Shown here: one piece after another, positions 6,216 through 7,855 of the stretch
How the letters are laid out: each line of letters begins with the position of its first letter
Position numbering within the stretch: position 1 is the first letter of the stretch
Assembly (NCBI GenBank): GCA_020051025.1
Contig: JAGVJS010000005.1
Span: 1 to 7,855, forward strand
DNA length: 7,855 bases
Source of the DNA: Sphingobium sp.
Lineage (GTDB): Bacteria > Pseudomonadota > Alphaproteobacteria > Sphingomonadales > Sphingomonadaceae
Direction: 5' to 3'
Program-made: the position numbers and the translations under genes
The notes under the pieces: model-generated
Told to the model about the DNA's origin: nothing
Seen by the model: the letters and a program-made list of their open reading frames with translations, nothing else
Databases searched by the model: none

Positions 6216-6515
6216 TCAGAGCAGCCCTTCCGCGCGGAAGCTGAAACGGGCCGGGCCGGCCTGGATGACATGGTCGGCGAGGTGCATGTCGAGCGGGCGC
6301 AGGCGGCGGGCGAGCAGGCGGGTCAGCATGATGTCGTCGGGGCGGGGCAGGCAGGATGTACCGGCGGCGCGCTGCTGGATCAGGGCCAGCCACTGGCCGT
6401 CCATTGCCAGCAGCCGCCCGAATGTCCCGCGCCAGTCCGGTTGCAGGGGGACGATCCCCCGCGGCCGCCAGTCCGTGTCGAGCAGTGCCAGCAGCAGCGT
6501 GTCGCAGTCCGTCAT
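6216..6515 (-). CDS. Small RadC-type JAB-domain protein with degenerate metal motif
   Basis: A 99-residue protein from ATG at 6515. It matches the C-terminal JAB domain of RadC over its whole length: LLLALLDTDWRPRGIV (7-22), then PDDIMLTRLLARRLRPLDMH (59-78), LADHVIQAG (79-87) and FSFRAEGLL (91-99), like the DHIIxG...SFxExGLL end of RadC. The hallmark HNHPSG motif is replaced by QQRAAG (47-52), so both metal-binding histidines are gone; an aspartate corresponding to the PSxxD position is kept (D61). The N-terminal helix-hairpin-helix part of RadC is absent. The protein is therefore probably not a metalloprotease and may be a binding or structural remnant. A longer in-frame TTG start (6557) is possible, but neither start has a clear ribosome site. 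It is divergent from thyA and lies upstream of tRNA-Pro; no functional link is evident. Confidence 0.72.
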   Translation of the reverse strand: MTDCDTLLLALLDTDWRPRGIVPLQPDWRGTFGRLLAMDGQWLALIQQRAAGTSCLPRPDDIMLTRLLARRLRPLDMHLADHVIQAGPARFSFRAEGLL

Positions 6516-6587
6516 AACGCCAGCATGACGGAACGGGCGGGGCGCCTGCCAGCGCAAGCTGATCCATTATGGAGTGGCCGCCCCAGA

Positions 6588-6616
6588 TTGGCGCGGCGGC
6601 GGTGCTGGGCTACAGC
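6588..6616 (+). promoter_or_regulatory. Weak candidate promoter for thyA
   Basis: TTGGCG (6588-6593, 4/6) and TACAGC (6611-6616, 3/6) are 17 bp apart in the divergent gap between the JAB gene and thyA. The position suits thyA, but the match is poor in GC-rich DNA and should be treated as a guess. Confidence 0.22.
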
Positions 6617-6660
6617 CGGTCTATCCAGACTCGCATGCCCAGGAACCTGCCTTGATCGAT

Positions 6661-7599
6661 ATGCCTTCTTCGTCCGCCCTCCATTATGAGCAGCAATATC
6701 TGGACCTGATGCGGCATATCTGGCGTCATGGCGACGAGCGGGTCGATCGTACCGGCGTGGGCACCCGATCGATCCTGGGCGCGACGATGCGCTTTTCGCT
6801 GGCGGGCGATGCCGTGCCGCTGCTGACGACCAAGCGGGTCTATTGGAAGGTCGCGGCGCGGGAAATGCTGTGGTTCCTGACCGGCGACACCAATATCCGC
6901 GAACTGGTGAAGCAGAATGTGCATATCTGGACCGACTGGCCGCTCGACGCATATCGCAAGGCGACCGGTGCGGATATCGACCGCGACGGGTTCGAGGCGC
7001 GAATCGTCGCGGATGAGGATTTTGCGCGGCAATGGGGCGACCTTGGCCCGGTCTATGGTGCGCAGTGGGTGAACTGGCCCCGCTACGAATCGGCCGGAGA
7101 CGGCCTGTTCCGCCGCGCGGCGCAGGGGCATAACCAGATTGCCGACCTGGTCGAGGCGATTCGCACGACGCCGGGGTCGCGCCGCTTGTTGTTCACCGGC
7201 TGGAACGTGGCCGAAGTGTCGCATATGGCGCTGCCGCCCTGCCACATGACCTATCAGTTTCAGGTGTCCAATGGCCGTCTCAACGGTCTGCTGTTCCAGC
7301 GTAGTTGCGATCTGGGGCTGGGTTTTGCCTTCAATATTTTCGGCCTGTCGATGATTACCCGGATGCTGGCGCAGCAATGCGATCTGGAGCCGGGCGAGGT
7401 GGTCTGGCAGGGCGGGGACGTCCATCTCTACCTTAACCACGGGGAACTGGTGGAGGAGCAGATGGCGCGGATTCCGTCCGGCACACCGAAATTGCGGATC
7501 AATCGGCGGCCTTCGACTATTTTCGATTATCGGATCGAAGATTTTGAAGTGACGGATTACGCGCCGCAAGCCCATATTTCCGCGCCTGTCGCCGTCTGA
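6661..7599 (+). CDS. thyA: Thymidylate synthase
   Basis: ThyA converts dUMP and methylenetetrahydrofolate to dTMP and dihydrofolate, in the cytoplasm, for DNA synthesis. With ATG at 6661 the protein has 312 residues. Seen: DRTGVGT with the phosphate-binding arginine (R30), E68 in AAREMLWFL, HIWTDW (88-93), GDLGPVYGAQW (126-136), the catalytic cysteine C194 in LPPCHM, QRSCD (213-217), N225, and HLYLNH (255-260). It ends SAPVAV as in other ThyA proteins. It is about 48 residues longer than E. coli ThyA, mostly from an insertion at about 94-125, as in long-form enzymes. An alternative TTG start at 6652 is attractive because AGGAA (6641-6645) stands 6 nt before it; it would add three residues. 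The first ATG of the open frame (6574) is unlikely. The dihydrofolate reductase gene, often next to thyA, is not downstream here. Confidence 0.97.
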   Translation: MPSSSALHYEQQYLDLMRHIWRHGDERVDRTGVGTRSILGATMRFSLAGDAVPLLTTKRVYWKVAAREMLWFLTGDTNIRELVKQNVHIWTDWPLDAYRKATGADIDRDGFEARIVADEDFARQWGDLGPVYGAQWVNWPRYESAGDGLFRRAAQGHNQIADLVEAIRTTPGSRRLLFTGWNVAEVSHMALPPCHMTYQFQVSNGRLNGLLFQRSCDLGLGFAFNIFGLSMITRMLAQQCDLEPGEVVWQGGDVHLYLNHGELVEEQMARIPSGTPKLRINRRPSTIFDYRIEDFEVTDYAPQAHISAPVAV

Positions 7600-7657
7600 A
7601 AGAGACAGCGAGTTGGACAGGCGTTCGCATGGCTGAAAGGAAAGATGGGTAAGGAAG

Positions 7658-7710
7658 GCTTGCCTTTTGTGGGGTTGTAATTTAATAATTACGGCAAGCA
7701 ATATTATTGC
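7658..7710. promoter_or_regulatory. AT-rich gap with nested inverted repeats and candidate promoter before the E1 alpha gene
   Basis: The 131-bp gap after thyA contains a strikingly AT-rich core. GCTTGCC (7658-7664) and GGCAAGC (7693-7699) are perfect inverted arms; between them GTAATT (7677-7682) and AATTAC (7687-7692) form a second pair; overlapping the right end, GCAATA-T-TATTGC (7698-7710) is a perfect palindrome. A plausible plus-strand promoter is TTGCCT (7660-7665), 18 bp, AATAAT (7684-7689, 5/6). The palindrome would lie at or just past the transcription start, suiting a regulator site. Branched-chain dehydrogenase operons are often controlled by Lrp/AsnC-type regulators, so such a site is a reasonable but unproven reading. 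Confidence 0.4.
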
Positions 7711-7720
7711 AATGCACCAT

Positions 7721-7726
7721 AGGAGG
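7721..7726 (+). promoter_or_regulatory. Ribosome binding site of the E1 alpha gene
   Basis: AGGAGG, a full Shine-Dalgarno core, stands 4 nt before the ATG at 7731. It is the strongest such site in the window. Confidence 0.75.
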
Positions 7727-7730
7727 CAGG

Positions 7731-7855
7731 ATGAGCGATCCCACCGGATCAGGCGTCACTGAAGGGCAGGCCGGGCGGAACCTTCCGCCGCTACGCCTGC
7801 ATGTCCCGGAACCGCCAGCGCGGCCCGGCGAGAGCGCCGACTTCACCCATTTCGA
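7731..7855 (+). CDS. Branched-chain 2-oxoacid dehydrogenase E1 alpha subunit, N-terminal fragment
   Basis: Only the first 41 codons are in the window; the frame is open to the right edge. The peptide begins MSDPTGSGVTEG and continues RNLPPLRLHVPEPPARPG and ESADFTH. This proline-rich leader, RxxPxLxLHVPEPxxRPG followed by a DF-H stretch, is what I recall at the N-terminus of alphaproteobacterial 3-methyl-2-oxobutanoate dehydrogenase E1 alpha (BkdA1-type) proteins. That enzyme, with E1 beta, E2 and E3, oxidatively decarboxylates the 2-oxoacids from valine, leucine and isoleucine. The thiamine-diphosphate domain lies beyond the edge and cannot be checked, so the call depends on the leader alone. 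The start is well supported by AGGAGG upstream. The gene lies in the same direction as thyA but after a 131-bp gap with its own promoter-like signals, so it is probably a separate unit. Confidence 0.7.
   Translation, partial: MSDPTGSGVTEGQAGRNLPPLRLHVPEPPARPGESADFTHF

Noticed and set aside
6091..6567. 158-codon minus-strand frame overlapping the JAB gene and tRNA
   Set aside because: It runs into the tRNA gene, its translation is arginine/proline/alanine-rich without motifs, and the JAB frame explains the region better.
7653..7669. AAGG-CTTG-CCTT hairpin with following T's as a thyA terminator
   Set aside because: The stem has only four Watson-Crick pairs and the T-run is short. The same bases form the candidate -35 box and an arm of a longer inverted repeat.
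6610..7701. 363-codon minus-strand frame covering thyA
   Set aside because: Antisense shadow of thyA, whose catalytic motifs are intact on the plus strand.

Overview
The window looks like chromosomal DNA of a sphingomonad-type alphaproteobacterium (Sphingobium/Sphingomonas or a near relative). It is GC-rich with matching codon use throughout, and the encoded proteins resemble sphingomonad versions of their families. The assignment rests on protein resemblance alone; no marker gene was compared. There is no CRISPR array, integrase, transposase or insertion sequence. The only repeat element found is one REPIN-like pair of palindromes.

Left and centre (about 1-5930, all on the minus strand). 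In transcription order, a five-gene cluster reads: a Tat-signal TldD-type zinc protease (5714-4080, TTG start), a TldE/PmbA-type partner without metal motif (4057-2723), a small exported DUF4159 protein (2706-2011), a REPIN-like element (1984-1898), a MoxR-type AAA+ ATPase (1869-880), and a DUF58/vWA protein (869 to beyond the left edge). The first three genes are 16-22 bp apart. A candidate promoter with an inverted repeat over its -35 box lies at 5899-5930. My reading is an exported TldD/TldE peptidase pair grouped with the common bacterial MoxR-DUF58 AAA+/vWA module. The joint function is inferred, not shown.

Middle (about 5960-6515, minus strand). A tRNA-Pro(CGG) gene with encoded CCA has its own good sigma70-like promoter (6149-6177) and a weak terminator-like hairpin (5961-5989). 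Upstream of it is a 99-residue RadC-type JAB-domain protein whose metal-binding motif is lost.

Right (6516-7855, plus strand). Divergent from the JAB gene is thyA, a full-length thymidylate synthase of the long form with all main catalytic residues. After a 131-bp AT-rich gap with nested palindromes comes the start of a gene whose first 41 codons match the N-terminus of the branched-chain 2-oxoacid dehydrogenase E1 alpha subunit; it runs off the right edge.

The items most worth following are the exported TldD/TldE/DUF4159/MoxR/DUF58 cluster, the apparent loss of the usual Cys zinc ligand in the TldD, the metal-motif-less JAB protein, and the two putative operators.
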